The notes beneath the pieces are model-generated. The model ran no database searches. It was not told the origin of the DNA and saw only the letters and a program-made list of their open reading frames with translations. 59,701 bases of DNA from Flavobacteriaceae bacterium (GTDB taxonomy: Bacteria; Bacteroidota; Bacteroidia; Flavobacteriales; Flavobacteriaceae), in contig JABAZC010000059.1 in assembly GCA_018608625.1 (NCBI GenBank), positions 1 through 59,701 of the forward strand. Direction: 5' to 3'. Below are positions 1 to 8,385 of the stretch, in pieces (positions within the stretch are counted from its first letter, which is position 1; every line of letters starts with the position of its first letter). Made by a program: the position numbers and the translations under genes.

Positions 1-596
1 ATGATCAAAAAAACTATAATCTGACACCATTTAATTATAGATTCAAAACGTTTATTTCCCCTTAAAATAGAAGACAAATAACCTGAGAAAAAAACAATTA
101 TTGTAAAAATAAAAAAAGAGGTTGCCATAAACAAAAGTCCGAGTGAAAAGAACTGAACCGTTAATGAGATGGTTTTACTGAATATAAAAACAGGGAAAAA
201 AGCCATGAAAAACAAAGAGACTTTTGGGTTGATTACATTCATAATAAAACCTCTTCTAAACAAACGAGCTAAAGACTTTCCGTTGATCGATTGTTTTTCA
301 ATACTCAACTCTTTTTTAGAAGAGTAAGTGTAATAGGCCAAATACAACAAGTAAAAAGCCCCTATTAGCTTCAAACCAAAAAGCAATCCAATGCTCGACT
401 GAATAACTGATGACAAGCCAAAAGCTACAACAGAAGTGTGTATAAAACAGCCCGAAATCAACCCACAAACAATAGCCATCCCTTTACGTTTGCCATAAGA
501 AATAGTTTGAACGAGTACAAACACATTATCTGGGCCAGGTGAAATTGCTAGCGTTGATGTAGCAAGAATGAATGAAACTAAAATTTCTATTTGCAA
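1..596 (-). CDS. LysE family translocator (amino-acid/metabolite exporter), 3' end cut by window edge
   Basis: The frame is open on the minus strand from a TTG at 596 to the left edge, giving 198 residues of a family that is usually about 200-210 long, so only a few C-terminal residues should be missing. The N-terminus has the LysE signature SPGPDNVFVL (about residues 14-23) after a hydrophobic start. Several strongly hydrophobic segments follow, with a conserved NPK (in INPKVSLFF) in the middle. LysE/RhtB proteins are inner-membrane exporters of amino acids or similar small molecules; the substrate cannot be read from sequence. No ATG fits the conserved start, so TTG is chosen. It lies 6 nt downstream of pyrD and is probably co-transcribed with it. 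Confidence 0.85.
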   Translation of the reverse strand, partial: MQIEILVSFILATSTLAISPGPDNVFVLVQTISYGKRKGMAIVCGLISGCFIHTSVVAFGLSSVIQSSIGLLFGLKLIGAFYLLYLAYYTYSSKKELSIEKQSINGKSLARLFRRGFIMNVINPKVSLFFMAFFPVFIFSKTISLTVQFFSLGLLFMATSFFIFTIIVFFSGYLSSILRGNKRFESIIKWCQIIVFLI

Positions 597-602
597 AATC
601 AA

Positions 603-1646
603 TTAGGAATTTAAAGAGGCCTTCAATACCGCTTTATTAATTCGCTTTACAAGGCCGGGACCTTCATATATAAATCCTGTGTAAATCTGTACTAAATCAG
701 CACCAGCATTTAGTTTATCTAAAGCATCATTTTCAGAATGAATCCCTCCTACTCCAATAATTGGAAACGCTTTTTGACTATTGTCAGACAAATACTTAAT
801 TACTTGAGTACTTTTAATAGTGATTGGCTGACCGCTAACCCCCCCATTCCCGATTGATTCTAAAGTAGAGGCATCTGCATTAAGATTTTCTCTAGAAACC
901 GACGTATTAGAGGCAATAACCCCTTCAATTTTGGTAGCTTTAACAAGCTCTATGATCTCATCTAACTGGGTGTTATTTAAATCTGGAGCAATTTTAAGTA
1001 AAATAGGCTTAGTTTCTTTAAAGTTGGTGTTTAATGATTGAACTGCATTTATCAACTCTTCTAAATAATCTTTATCATTTAATTTGGCATGACTCCCAAC
1101 ATTAGGACAACTTACATTTAAAACAAAGTAATCAACATAAGGGTGTAAGGCATTAAAACACTCTAAATAATCATCCGTATATCTCTCTGGAGGTGTCTGG
1201 GTGTTTTTACCAATATTCCCTCCTATTATAATTTGTTTTTTATTCTTTTTTAATTGAGTTATTGCCGCCTCCAGGCCTGCGTTATTAAACCCCATTCTAT
1301 TAATTATACCTTTATCATCTTGCAGTCTAAATAAACGTTTTTTCGGATTGCCTTCTTGTGAAATTGGAGTAACAGTCCCTATTTCAATAAAACCAAAACC
1401 AAAATTTGCAAGTTCATTATAAAGAACTGCATTCTTATCAAACCCAGCGGCTAAGCCTACAGGGTTTTTAAAACGCAATCCAAACAACTCACGTTCTAGC
1501 TTAGGGTGATTTACCTGAAAAAGAAACCTGATTAAGTTAGGAACTAATGGGATTTTGGACAGCAGTTTGATTGCGTCAAAAGTGAAATAATGAACAGCTT
1601 CGGGATCAAATTTAAAAAGTATTTTACGAATAATCGACTTATACAT
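603..1646 (-). CDS. pyrD: dihydroorotate dehydrogenase, quinone-dependent (class 2) type
   Basis: Oxidises dihydroorotate to orotate in pyrimidine synthesis. At 347 residues it has class-2 length, with the N-terminal amphipathic segment (about residues 1-40) that in this class docks on the inner membrane and receives the quinone. FMN/substrate motifs include GLAAGFDKN (64-72), NRMGFNN (116-122), GGNIGKN (142-148) and IASNTS. The catalytic-base region reads NVSCPN, so residue 180 is Cys (codon at 1107-1109) where class-2 enzymes normally have Ser and class-1 enzymes have Cys. The ATG at 1646 sits 17 nt after a TATTTTTG promoter box. LysE follows by 6 nt. Confidence 0.95.
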   Translation of the reverse strand: MYKSIIRKILFKFDPEAVHYFTFDAIKLLSKIPLVPNLIRFLFQVNHPKLERELFGLRFKNPVGLAAGFDKNAVLYNELANFGFGFIEIGTVTPISQEGNPKKRLFRLQDDKGIINRMGFNNAGLEAAITQLKKNKKQIIIGGNIGKNTQTPPERYTDDYLECFNALHPYVDYFVLNVSCPNVGSHAKLNDKDYLEELINAVQSLNTNFKETKPILLKIAPDLNNTQLDEIIELVKATKIEGVIASNTSVSRENLNADASTLESIGNGGVSGQPITIKSTQVIKYLSDNSQKAFPIIGVGGIHSENDALDKLNAGADLVQIYTGFIYEGPGLVKRINKAVLKASLNS

Positions 1647-1663
1647 GAAGTATATTTTGAATA

Positions 1664-1671
1664 CAAAAATA
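1664..1671 (-). promoter_or_regulatory. Bacteroidota -7 promoter element of pyrD
   Basis: TATTTTTG on the minus strand matches the Bacteroidota TAnnTTTG -7 consensus and leaves a 17-nt leader before the pyrD ATG. A TTTG lies 15 nt further upstream (complement of 1687-1690), slightly closer than the usual 17-23 nt, so the -33 element is uncertain. Confidence 0.5.
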
Positions 1672-1712
1672 CGCTAAATAGCGAAACAAAAAAAAGAAAC
1701 TCTAAAGAAGTC

Positions 1713-1743
1713 TTGGCACTTTAAAAGGGGTTAATTATTTTTG
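1713..1743 (+). promoter_or_regulatory. promoter of pepT
   Basis: TTG at 1713-1715, a 20-nt spacer, then TATTTTTG at 1736-1743. This matches the TTTG/TAnnTTTG arrangement of Bacteroidota promoters, with a 17-nt leader to the pepT ATG. Confidence 0.55.
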
Positions 1744-1760
1744 AGCAAAGACAAAATTAA

Positions 1761-3002
1761 ATGTTAGATAAAAAACATATTCTGAATCGTTTTATTAGCT
1801 ATGTAAAAATTGATACCGAAAGCGATCCAAAATCTACATCAACACCAAGTACACTGAAGCAATGGGACCTAGCCAATAAACTTGCCGAAGAATTAAAATC
1901 AATTGGCATGCAAGATGTTAGCATTGATGCAAATGCATACATCATGGCCAGCTTACCCTCAAACGTAGCACACAAAGTACCTACTATTGGATTTGTATCA
2001 CACTTTGACACCTCTCCTGATTTTACAGCTGCTAATGTAAAACCTCAAATTATTGAAAATTATGATGGCTCTGATATCGTTCTCAACATAAAGGGAAATA
2101 TTGTTTTGTCGCCTGATTATTTTGAAGATTTACTATTATACAAAGGGCAAACTTTAATTACTACAGATGGTACTACTCTTTTGGGTGCTGACGATAAAGC
2201 AGGGATCTGTGAAATTGTGAGCGCTATGGAATACCTTATTCAGCATCCAGAAATAAAACATGGCCCTATAAAAGTTGGATTTACTCCAGATGAAGAAATT
2301 GGTCGTGGCGCACATAAGTTTGATGTTAAAAAATTTGCAGCAGACTGGGCCTATACTATGGACGGAAGTCAAATAGGAGAATTAGAATATGAAAACTTTA
2401 ATGCTGCTGCTGCACTAATTAAAGTAAATGGTAAAATTGTGCACCCCGGCTATGCCAAAGGAAAAATGATTAACTCCATTTATTATGCGTCTAAATTCGT
2501 TGAAGCGCTCCCAAAAAATGAAACTCCAGAGCAAACAGAAGGCTATGAAGGCTTTTATCACTTACATAGTATGGAAGGTAAAGTCGAGGATACTGAATTG
2601 AGTTATATAGTAAGAGACCATGATCGAAATAAATTTGAAGCTCGAAAGCAATACCTTCTTGATTTGGTCGATTCGTTAAATAAAGAAAATGGTCATACGG
2701 TTTATGAAATTGAGATCAAGGACCAATACTATAATATGAAAGAAATGGTGGTGCCTGTTATGCACATTGTTGACATTGCAGAAGCTGCAATGAAGGAATT
2801 AAATATTAAACCACTAATTAAACCGATAAGAGGGGGTACAGATGGATCCCAATTAAGTTTTATGGGTTTACCTTGTCCAAACATATTTGCGGGAGGACAT
2901 AACTTCCATGGGCGTTATGAGTATGTGCCACTAGAAAGTATTATGAGTGCTACAAAAGTAATTTGTAAAATTGCGGAACTAACACAAAAGCGTTATATAT
3001 AA
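1761..3002 (+). CDS. pepT: peptidase T (tripeptide aminopeptidase)
   Basis: Cytosolic dinuclear zinc aminopeptidase of the M20 family that releases the N-terminal residue of tripeptides. It is 413 residues, the normal length. Metal-site motifs are visible in order: SHFDTSPDF (His and Asp, about 77-85), LGADDKAG (bridging Asp, about 140), DEEIGRGA (catalytic Glu, about 175), MDG (about 200) and the C-terminal [10 protein letters not shown] (final His ligand, about 378). The [10 protein letters not shown] loop typical of PepT/PepD-type peptidases precedes it. Monocistronic: its own promoter upstream and a strong terminator 6 nt after the stop, shared with the convergent yajC operon. Confidence 0.97.
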   Translation: MLDKKHILNRFISYVKIDTESDPKSTSTPSTLKQWDLANKLAEELKSIGMQDVSIDANAYIMASLPSNVAHKVPTIGFVSHFDTSPDFTAANVKPQIIENYDGSDIVLNIKGNIVLSPDYFEDLLLYKGQTLITTDGTTLLGADDKAGICEIVSAMEYLIQHPEIKHGPIKVGFTPDEEIGRGAHKFDVKKFAADWAYTMDGSQIGELEYENFNAAAALIKVNGKIVHPGYAKGKMINSIYYASKFVEALPKNETPEQTEGYEGFYHLHSMEGKVEDTELSYIVRDHDRNKFEARKQYLLDLVDSLNKENGHTVYEIEIKDQYYNMKEMVVPVMHIVDIAEAAMKELNIKPLIKPIRGGTDGSQLSFMGLPCPNIFAGGHNFHGRYEYVPLESIMSATKVICKIAELTQKRYI

Positions 3003-3007
3003 AAAAA

Positions 3008-3033
3008 GGCCGCTAAAACTAGCGGCTTTTTTT
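3008..3033. terminator. bidirectional intrinsic terminator between pepT and yajC
   Basis: A perfect 7-bp stem GCCGCTA (3009-3015) / TAGCGGC (3020-3026) with loop AAAC is flanked by seven A on the left and seven T on the right. It therefore gives a U-run for either transcript. pepT ends at 3002 and yajC at 3039. Confidence 0.93.
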
Positions 3034-3038
3034 GTGAA

Positions 3039-3329
3039 TTACTTAACGACCGAAGTCAGATTTAATTTCTGACTCATGTCCATTGAAATGGCTGAACGGT
3101 CAAATTTAATTTTTCCTGCTTGTGTTTCTATGACGCAAGAGTTGTCTTTGTCATTTAACTCAGCAATTTTGCCGTGCATTCCACTTTTGGTAATTACCTT
3201 GTTTCCTTTTTTAAGTTCCGCGGCAAATTTCTTTTCTTTTTTTGCGCGTTTCATTTGAGGGGCTATCATAAAGAAATAAAGCACTAATAACATTAAAACT
3301 AAGGGGGTATATTGACCTATGTTTTCCAT
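3039..3329 (-). CDS. yajC: preprotein translocase accessory subunit YajC
   Basis: Single-pass inner-membrane protein of 96 residues that associates with SecDF next to the SecYEG channel. One transmembrane helix occupies about residues 8-24 (PLVLMLLVLYFFMI), followed by the family-typical APQMKRAKKEKKF basic stretch and a small cytoplasmic domain with KVITKSGMHGKI (about 44-55). It is the last gene of a nusB-DUF1573-yajC operon, 26 nt after DUF1573, and ends at the shared bidirectional terminator. Domain order and length leave little doubt. Confidence 0.93.
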   Translation of the reverse strand: MENIGQYTPLVLMLLVLYFFMIAPQMKRAKKEKKFAAELKKGNKVITKSGMHGKIAELNDKDNSCVIETQAGKIKFDRSAISMDMSQKLNLTSVVK

Positions 3330-3355
3330 ATACTTGGGATTGGAATATTAATTAA

Positions 3356-3847
3356 TTATTGTTTTTTAGCAGCAGGTGCAGCAGCAGCTGACGGTGCATT
3401 AGGATCTGGAGTAATAAATGCTGAAATTCTCACTTGTTCTCTCCCAGTTTGCGTATTTGTTGTTAATGTAATCGTCTTAGAAGTTTTGTTAGCTCCTTTA
3501 CCATTAAACTTAACGCTAAACTGTGATGAAGCTCCAGGCATTAGAGGTTCTTTACTCCAGCCTTGAGGAACTGTACATCCACATGTACTTTTTATATCAG
3601 TGACAACTAGTGGAGATTTTCCTGTATTAGTGTAAGCGAAGGTTGTTTCTACAGGCGTACCATTCATTATTTGTCCAAAGTCATGCTCTGTTTTGTCAAA
3701 AGAAATGCTTGGAAAAACTATTGCTTGAGAATCTCTCTCAGCAGCTTTCGTTACATTTTCTTGATTTATTTTTTCAGTAGCGTTTTCTTTACAAGAACTA
3801 AAAACAGCAAGAGTTGCTATTGTGAGAGTTAAAAATAATTTTTTCAT
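3356..3847 (-). CDS. DUF1573 domain lipoprotein
   Basis: A 163-residue exported protein. It has a lipoprotein signal peptide with lipobox ending FSSC (Cys20 after a hydrophobic run). A DUF1573 domain follows (about residues 50-150) with the family hallmark ending in TCGCTVP (about 88-94), an immunoglobulin-like beta fold. The residues after the lipid Cys (KEN) are partly charged, which could allow surface export, but no recognised export signal is certain. The C-terminus is an Ala-rich tail ending in Lys. Function unknown. It sits between nusB and yajC, 59 nt after nusB, an arrangement common in flavobacteria. Confidence 0.88.
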   Translation of the reverse strand: MKKLFLTLTIATLAVFSSCKENATEKINQENVTKAAERDSQAIVFPSISFDKTEHDFGQIMNGTPVETTFAYTNTGKSPLVVTDIKSTCGCTVPQGWSKEPLMPGASSQFSVKFNGKGANKTSKTITLTTNTQTGREQVRISAFITPDPNAPSAAAAPAAKKQ

Positions 3848-3906
3848 AAGTTAGAATTTTAATTAATTTGATTTTAAAAAATGAGAGGATAAAAGTAACT
3901 AAAAAT

Positions 3907-4848
3907 TTACATTAATCCACGTCCTATTTTGTTTAAGGTGTTGTTTTCGTTTTGCTCTTTTACAATTTTGTCTAAAACTCCATTGATAAACACATTACTT
4001 TTTGGAGTTGAATACTCTTTTGCTATTTCAATATATTCGTTAATCGATACTTTGGTAGGAATTGAGGGGAATTCATGAAATTCACAAATTGCCATTTGAA
4101 GCAATACGAAATCAATATCAGCAATCCGATCCTTATCCCAGTTTTGAGTTTTCAAGCTAATCTCTTCAGTGTAGGCCTCTAGGTTTTGGACTGTATACCT
4201 TAATAATTCAATACCAAACTCTTTATCTTCATCATCCTTAAATAACTTAGGAGTAAAGTAATTGTCTGAACTGTTTTCTTTTGCTTTGTTTAGAAGCTTA
4301 ACCAACGCTGTATTAACAACTGGTAAATCATCTAACCATGTTAAATTTCGGTCTTCTAAATAATCGTATAATTTCTCATTGGGCGCAATCACTTCTTTAA
4401 AAAGAGCGACGATACATTGTTTATCATTATTAAAGGACGAGTTAGAGTCCATATAAGCTGTGTAAATATCACTTTCGAGGATAGACCTGAAGATGACTTC
4501 TACGTACTCATTATCTAATTCCCAATTTTGAATTTTATAACGCTCAAATGCATTTTTCAAAGATTGACTTTCTGACATCTGAACTAAAAGTATGTTCTGA
4601 ATAAACTTCATATTCGGGTTTAAATCCTCAGAAGATAATAGATGTTTTTGTTGCGATTTTTCTTGTTGATCTTTTGCCTTATCATGCACTTTAATAAGTA
4701 ACGAAAGCATCAGTAAATAGAGTGAATACATACTATCCATACTAGATATAAGAAATCTTTCTTCAGAAGCCAAGTTAAGATCCTCCGATCTTTTAAGGGC
4801 ATAAATAACTTGCATTACTTTAGTTCGAATATGTCTTCTATTCAGCAT
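3907..4848 (-). CDS. nusB: transcription antitermination protein NusB (long Bacteroidota form)
   Basis: NusB pairs with S10 (NusE) on boxA RNA during rRNA antitermination. This version is 313 residues, about twice the classical 130-150. It starts with MLNRRHIRTKVMQVIYAL, matching the family's N-terminal helix. The conserved NusB core is at the C-terminus (about 235-300), with AICEFHEFPSIPTKVSINEY and KEYSTPKSNVFINGVLD. The roughly 130 residues between are a charged helical insertion without an obvious domain. It is the first gene of its operon and divergent from the ABC exporter. Confidence 0.93.
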   Translation of the reverse strand: MLNRRHIRTKVMQVIYALKRSEDLNLASEERFLISSMDSMYSLYLLMLSLLIKVHDKAKDQQEKSQQKHLLSSEDLNPNMKFIQNILLVQMSESQSLKNAFERYKIQNWELDNEYVEVIFRSILESDIYTAYMDSNSSFNNDKQCIVALFKEVIAPNEKLYDYLEDRNLTWLDDLPVVNTALVKLLNKAKENSSDNYFTPKLFKDDEDKEFGIELLRYTVQNLEAYTEEISLKTQNWDKDRIADIDFVLLQMAICEFHEFPSIPTKVSINEYIEIAKEYSTPKSNVFINGVLDKIVKEQNENNTLNKIGRGLM

Positions 4849-5004
4849 GGTATAAAGAACTTATTTGTTTAAGATCAATTTTTGATCTTTATTTATCTTG
4901 TTTGTTGCAATTTAAATAAATAGCTCGACAAAAATAGTATTATTTTACTTCTAAAAATTCAAAAATTAGTTTTTTTACATAATGTCATCTTTACCTAAAA
5001 CTAC

Positions 5005-5012
5005 TATCTTTG
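5005..5012 (+). promoter_or_regulatory. -7 promoter element for the ABC exporter
   Basis: TATCTTTG matches TAnnTTTG exactly, in the nusB/ABC divergent intergenic region (4849-5054), with a leader of about 40 nt to the ATG at 5055. No good -33 TTTG at the expected distance. Confidence 0.45.
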
Positions 5013-5054
5013 TGAGGGGCCCATAAGTCCTCTTATAATCTTACCGTTTAACCA

Positions 5055-6809
5055 ATGAAAGAGCTTCAATATCTTAATAAATATTTCTTAAAGTATCGCT
5101 TTAAAATTATCTTGGGTATTCTTATTACGATTGGTTCAAAAATCTTCGCATTATTCACGCCACAACTTATTGGAAAGTCTATTACTTTAATTTCTAATCA
5201 AGTGACAGACCCTACAACTACAAATGTCTTTAGAAATCAAATAAGTCTATACATACTTTATATCGTAGGGGCAGCAATTGCTACTGGGCTATTCACCTTT
5301 TTAATGCGTCAAACTATAATTAACGTATCCCGGCATGTGGAGTTTGATTTGAAAAATGAAGTTTACAACCACTACCAACAACTTTCCATTGCTTTTTATA
5401 AACGAAACCGCACAGGAGATCTTATGAGTCGAATAAGTGAAGACGTTAGTAAAGTACGAATGTATATCGGACCTGCTGTAATGTATACCATAAATACCTT
5501 AACCCTGTTTATTGTAGCTTTAGCATATATGTACAACCAATCACCATCCCTTACACTCTACACCATATTACCACTTCCTTTTTTATCAATATCCATTTAT
5601 TTTCTAAGTAAACTAATTCACAAGCAAAGTACAATTGTACAAACACACTTATCGACCTTATCATCTTCAACTCAAGAATTTTTTAGTGGTATATGGATTA
5701 CAAAAGCCTATGCGCTAGAAGAACAAACAGAACAAAAATTTTCAGATTCAGCGAACTCACAGCGAGAAAAACGCTTGGGCTTATCTAAAATACAAGCTTT
5801 CTTTCATCCTTTAATGTTATTACTCATAGGAATAAGCAACCTAATCGTTATTTATATAGGAGGCAAACAATATATGGATGGGCAGATTGAGAACTTAGGC
5901 ACCATAGCAGAGTTTATAATTTATGTTAATATGCTCACGTGGCCTGTTGCCTCAATTGGATGGGTTACGTCCTTAATACAAGAGGCTGAAGCGTCTCAAA
6001 AAAGAATTAATGAATTCCTAAAACAAACGCCTGACATAATCAACACAACTGAATTAGAGTCAAATATTGAAGGCACTATCACTTTTAAAAATGTGCATTT
6101 CACATATGAAGATACTAATATAGAAGCTTTAAAGGGCATTAGTTTTGAGGTCCAAAAAGGACAAACACTTGCTATTATTGGAAACACAGGGTCTGGAAAA
6201 TCAACTATTCTTGAGCTCATTGGACGTTTATATGATGTTCAAAAAGGGCAGATAGAAGTCGATGGTCAAACCATTCAAAACCTAAATTTAAATAGTCTTA
6301 GGTCTAGTGTTGGCTTTGTGACTCAAGATCCATTTTTGTTTTCTGACAGCTTAAGGAATAATATCAAATTTGGTAAAAATAAGGCATCAGATGACGAAGT
6401 CGTAGAGGCCTCAAAGATGGCGGTAGTTCATGATAATATTACTAATTTTAAAAATGGATATGACACTGTTTTAGGGGAGCGCGGAATCACACTTTCTGGA
6501 GGACAAAAACAACGGATATCCATTGCCAGAGCTTTTATAAAAAACCCTCAGATCCTACTTTTAGATGACTGCCTTTCAGCAGTTGACACGGAAACTGAAG
6601 AACAAATCCTTAATAACATAGAGCTAGTAACTAAGGGGAAAACGACTATCATCGTCAGTCACCGGATATCATCCGCTAAGAATGCAGATATTATTGTAGT
6701 TCTAAACAACGGAATCATTACCCAACAAGGGTCTCATGTTCAGCTAATTAATGTAGAAGGTTATTACAAGGAGCTTTATCAAAACCAGCTAAGAAAAATT
6801 TCAAGTTAA
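5055..6809 (+). CDS. ABC exporter half-transporter (fused membrane and ATPase domains)
   Basis: A 584-residue MsbA/MdlB-like exporter. The N-terminal six-helix membrane domain covers about residues 15-310, and the nucleotide-binding domain about 340-575. The ATPase shows Walker A GNTGSGKST (about 376-384), Q-loop TQDPFLF, signature LSGGQKQR (about 478-485), Walker B ILLLDD and H-loop SHR. The residue after Walker B, normally the catalytic Glu, is Asp (codon 6567-6569). This is a feature of the weak site in heterodimeric exporters, so a partner encoded elsewhere is possible. Substrate unknown: lipid, peptide or drug export are all plausible. It stands alone on the plus strand with its own promoter. 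Confidence 0.9.
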   Translation: MKELQYLNKYFLKYRFKIILGILITIGSKIFALFTPQLIGKSITLISNQVTDPTTTNVFRNQISLYILYIVGAAIATGLFTFLMRQTIINVSRHVEFDLKNEVYNHYQQLSIAFYKRNRTGDLMSRISEDVSKVRMYIGPAVMYTINTLTLFIVALAYMYNQSPSLTLYTILPLPFLSISIYFLSKLIHKQSTIVQTHLSTLSSSTQEFFSGIWITKAYALEEQTEQKFSDSANSQREKRLGLSKIQAFFHPLMLLLIGISNLIVIYIGGKQYMDGQIENLGTIAEFIIYVNMLTWPVASIGWVTSLIQEAEASQKRINEFLKQTPDIINTTELESNIEGTITFKNVHFTYEDTNIEALKGISFEVQKGQTLAIIGNTGSGKSTILELIGRLYDVQKGQIEVDGQTIQNLNLNSLRSSVGFVTQDPFLFSDSLRNNIKFGKNKASDDEVVEASKMAVVHDNITNFKNGYDTVLGERGITLSGGQKQRISIARAFIKNPQILLLDDCLSAVDTETEEQILNNIELVTKGKTTIIVSHRISSAKNADIIVVLNNGIITQQGSHVQLINVEGYYKELYQNQLRKISS

Positions 6810-6944
6810 TTTAATAAAACAATAAATCGTTGATTTCTAGAAAATAAATTCGTTAATAAGTTGGTGTCTTAATTTATTTTTTAGACTTTTGAATGTTATA
6901 GAAAGCTATTAATTCAAACACTTTCTATTTTCAACACTACAACT

Positions 6945-7304
6945 ATGGAACTAGAAGAAATCTATTCAAAAGTTTTAAGAGCTGGAAGGCGTACCTATTT
7001 TTTTGATGTAAGGGCCACAAAAGCTGGTGACTATTATTTAACGGTCACAGAGAGTAAAAAATTTACTAACGACGATGGATCTTTCCACTATAAAAAACAT
7101 AAAATATACCTTTATAAAGAAGACTTCACTGAATTCAATAGTATATTAAGCGAAATGACTGATTACATAATAAATGAAAAAGGTCAAGAAGTTATAAGCG
7201 ATCGACATCAAAAGGACTACATAAAAGAAGAATTTACATCTGAAGAATCTAATGAAAAACCATCAACAGGTAATTTTACGGATGTTAATTTTGATGATAT
7301 TTAA
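6945..7304 (+). CDS. DUF3276 (PUR-alpha-like) nucleic-acid-binding protein
   Basis: A 119-residue protein typical of the DUF3276 family found across Bacteroidota. The N-terminal two thirds forms one PUR repeat with SKVLRAGRRTYFFDVR (about 7-22) and the matching DYYLTVTESKK strand segment. The C-terminal 35 residues are acidic and probably disordered. PUR-domain proteins such as PUR-alpha and Borrelia BpuR bind single-stranded DNA or RNA; that activity is inferred here by family. The gene is monocistronic, 135 nt after the ABC exporter, and faces the CsaA-like gene across 49 nt. Confidence 0.85.
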   Translation: MELEEIYSKVLRAGRRTYFFDVRATKAGDYYLTVTESKKFTNDDGSFHYKKHKIYLYKEDFTEFNSILSEMTDYIINEKGQEVISDRHQKDYIKEEFTSEESNEKPSTGNFTDVNFDDI

Positions 7305-7353
7305 TAGTAAGGACACACAAAAACAAAAGGGCTCTTTTAAGAGTAATATGTTT

Positions 7354-7689
7354 TTAACGCACAGGGGTGCCATTAGGAACAGTTTCTTCCGGGGACAATA
7401 AAACAACTTTAGAAGCTTCTAAAGCTCCTAAAACTAAGCATTCGCTTACATAATTAGCTATCATTTTATTTGAGAAATTAACATTAGCTATAATTTGCTT
7501 CCTCAATAAATCTTCTTTAGAGTAAACAGATGTAATTTGGGCCGAAGACTGTTTTAAGCCTAAGCTTCCAAAATCAATAGTTATTTTATAGGCCGGTTTG
7601 TGGGCCTCCTCAAAGTCAGAAACTTCTATTATAGTACCTATTCTCAAATCAATCTTGGAGAAGTCATCAAACGTAATTGTAGTACTCAT
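7354..7689 (-). CDS. CsaA-like tRNA-binding (OB-fold) protein
   Basis: A 111-residue protein consisting of one tRNA-binding OB domain of the CsaA/Trbp111 type. Landmarks are FSKIDLRIGTI (about 9-19), KPAYKITIDFG, SSAQIT and the C-terminal VLLSPEETVPNG loop. CsaA has been described as an export-related chaperone and binds tRNA as a dimer; the physiological role is unsettled. The frame is open further upstream to a TTG at 7716, but homology begins at MSTTITFDDFS, so the ATG at 7689 is chosen. It is divergent from the thioredoxin-fold gene, with only about 100 nt of shared control region. Confidence 0.88.
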   Translation of the reverse strand: MSTTITFDDFSKIDLRIGTIIEVSDFEEAHKPAYKITIDFGSLGLKQSSAQITSVYSKEDLLRKQIIANVNFSNKMIANYVSECLVLGALEASKVVLLSPEETVPNGTPVR

Positions 7690-7765
7690 ATCTATTAAGT
7701 GAATTAAAGTAATCAAGATATGAATTTTTGATTACTTCTTAAATGAATAAACACAAATCTTTGTA

Positions 7766-7773
7766 TATCTTTG
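7766..7773 (+). promoter_or_regulatory. -7 promoter element that decides the thioredoxin-fold gene start
   Basis: TATCTTTG matches TAnnTTTG, 17 nt before the ATG at 7791. The alternative in-frame ATG at 7743 lies upstream of the box and would not be in the transcript, which supports 7791. Confidence 0.55.
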
Positions 7774-7790
7774 AGAACATTAAACTCAAA

Positions 7791-8351
7791 ATGGCTCAAA
7801 CAACTTCAAACATGCTACCATTAGGAACGGAAGCACCAAATTTTAAATTATGGGATACTGTTTCAGATTCTATAAAATCATTAAATAAACTAAAAGGCCC
7901 AAATGGCACTATGGTAATGTTTATATGCAATCATTGCCCTTACGTAATTCACATTAATGAAGCTTTAGTGGCGCTAGCAGACGAGCTGAAAACAAAAGGA
8001 ATTAGAGTGGTAGCAATTTCTAGTAATGACGCTGAAAAGTACCCACAAGATGGGCCTAGAGCTATGGAACTAAATGCTCGAAAAATGAGGTATTCATTTC
8101 CGTATCTATATGATAGAACACAAGAAATTGCCAAAGCATATAATGCTGCTTGCACTCCTGACTTCTATTTATTTAACTCCGATTTAAAGCTAACATACAG
8201 AGGTCAACTTGATGATTCTCGACCAGGAAATGGACTACCAGTAGATGGAAGTGACCTAAGACATGCTGTAAGTTGTTTGATAAAAAACAAAGAGAACAAA
8301 CGGACTCAAAAACCGAGTATAGGGTGTAATATAAAGTGGAAACTCAACTAA
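7791..8351 (+). CDS. thioredoxin-fold (redoxin/AhpC-TSA-like) family protein
   Basis: A 186-residue cytosolic protein with no signal peptide. It has a thioredoxin fold with a CNHC active-site motif (in FICNHCPYV, about residues 43-51), the typical form in this family. A cis-Pro region is in ACTPDFYLF (about 121-129), and there is a conserved C-terminal PSIGCNIKWK. Redox partner and substrate are unknown. A longer reading frame begins at 7743, but the extra residues are not family-like and the promoter box lies between the two ATGs. Convergent with the LysM protein, 34 nt apart, with no clear terminator between. Confidence 0.88.
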   Translation: MAQTTSNMLPLGTEAPNFKLWDTVSDSIKSLNKLKGPNGTMVMFICNHCPYVIHINEALVALADELKTKGIRVVAISSNDAEKYPQDGPRAMELNARKMRYSFPYLYDRTQEIAKAYNAACTPDFYLFNSDLKLTYRGQLDDSRPGNGLPVDGSDLRHAVSCLIKNKENKRTQKPSIGCNIKWKLN

Positions 8352-8385
8352 CAAACATACCTAGTTTTCTTAATAAAAGAGATTA

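Noticed and set aside
7332-7343. 12-nt palindrome CTCTTTTAAGAG between DUF3276 and the CsaA-like gene
   Set aside because: Loop too small for a stable hairpin and no adjacent T-run; not a credible terminator.
7743-7790. Upstream ATG start for the thioredoxin-fold gene
   Set aside because: The -7 promoter box lies downstream of this ATG and the extra residues are not conserved-looking.
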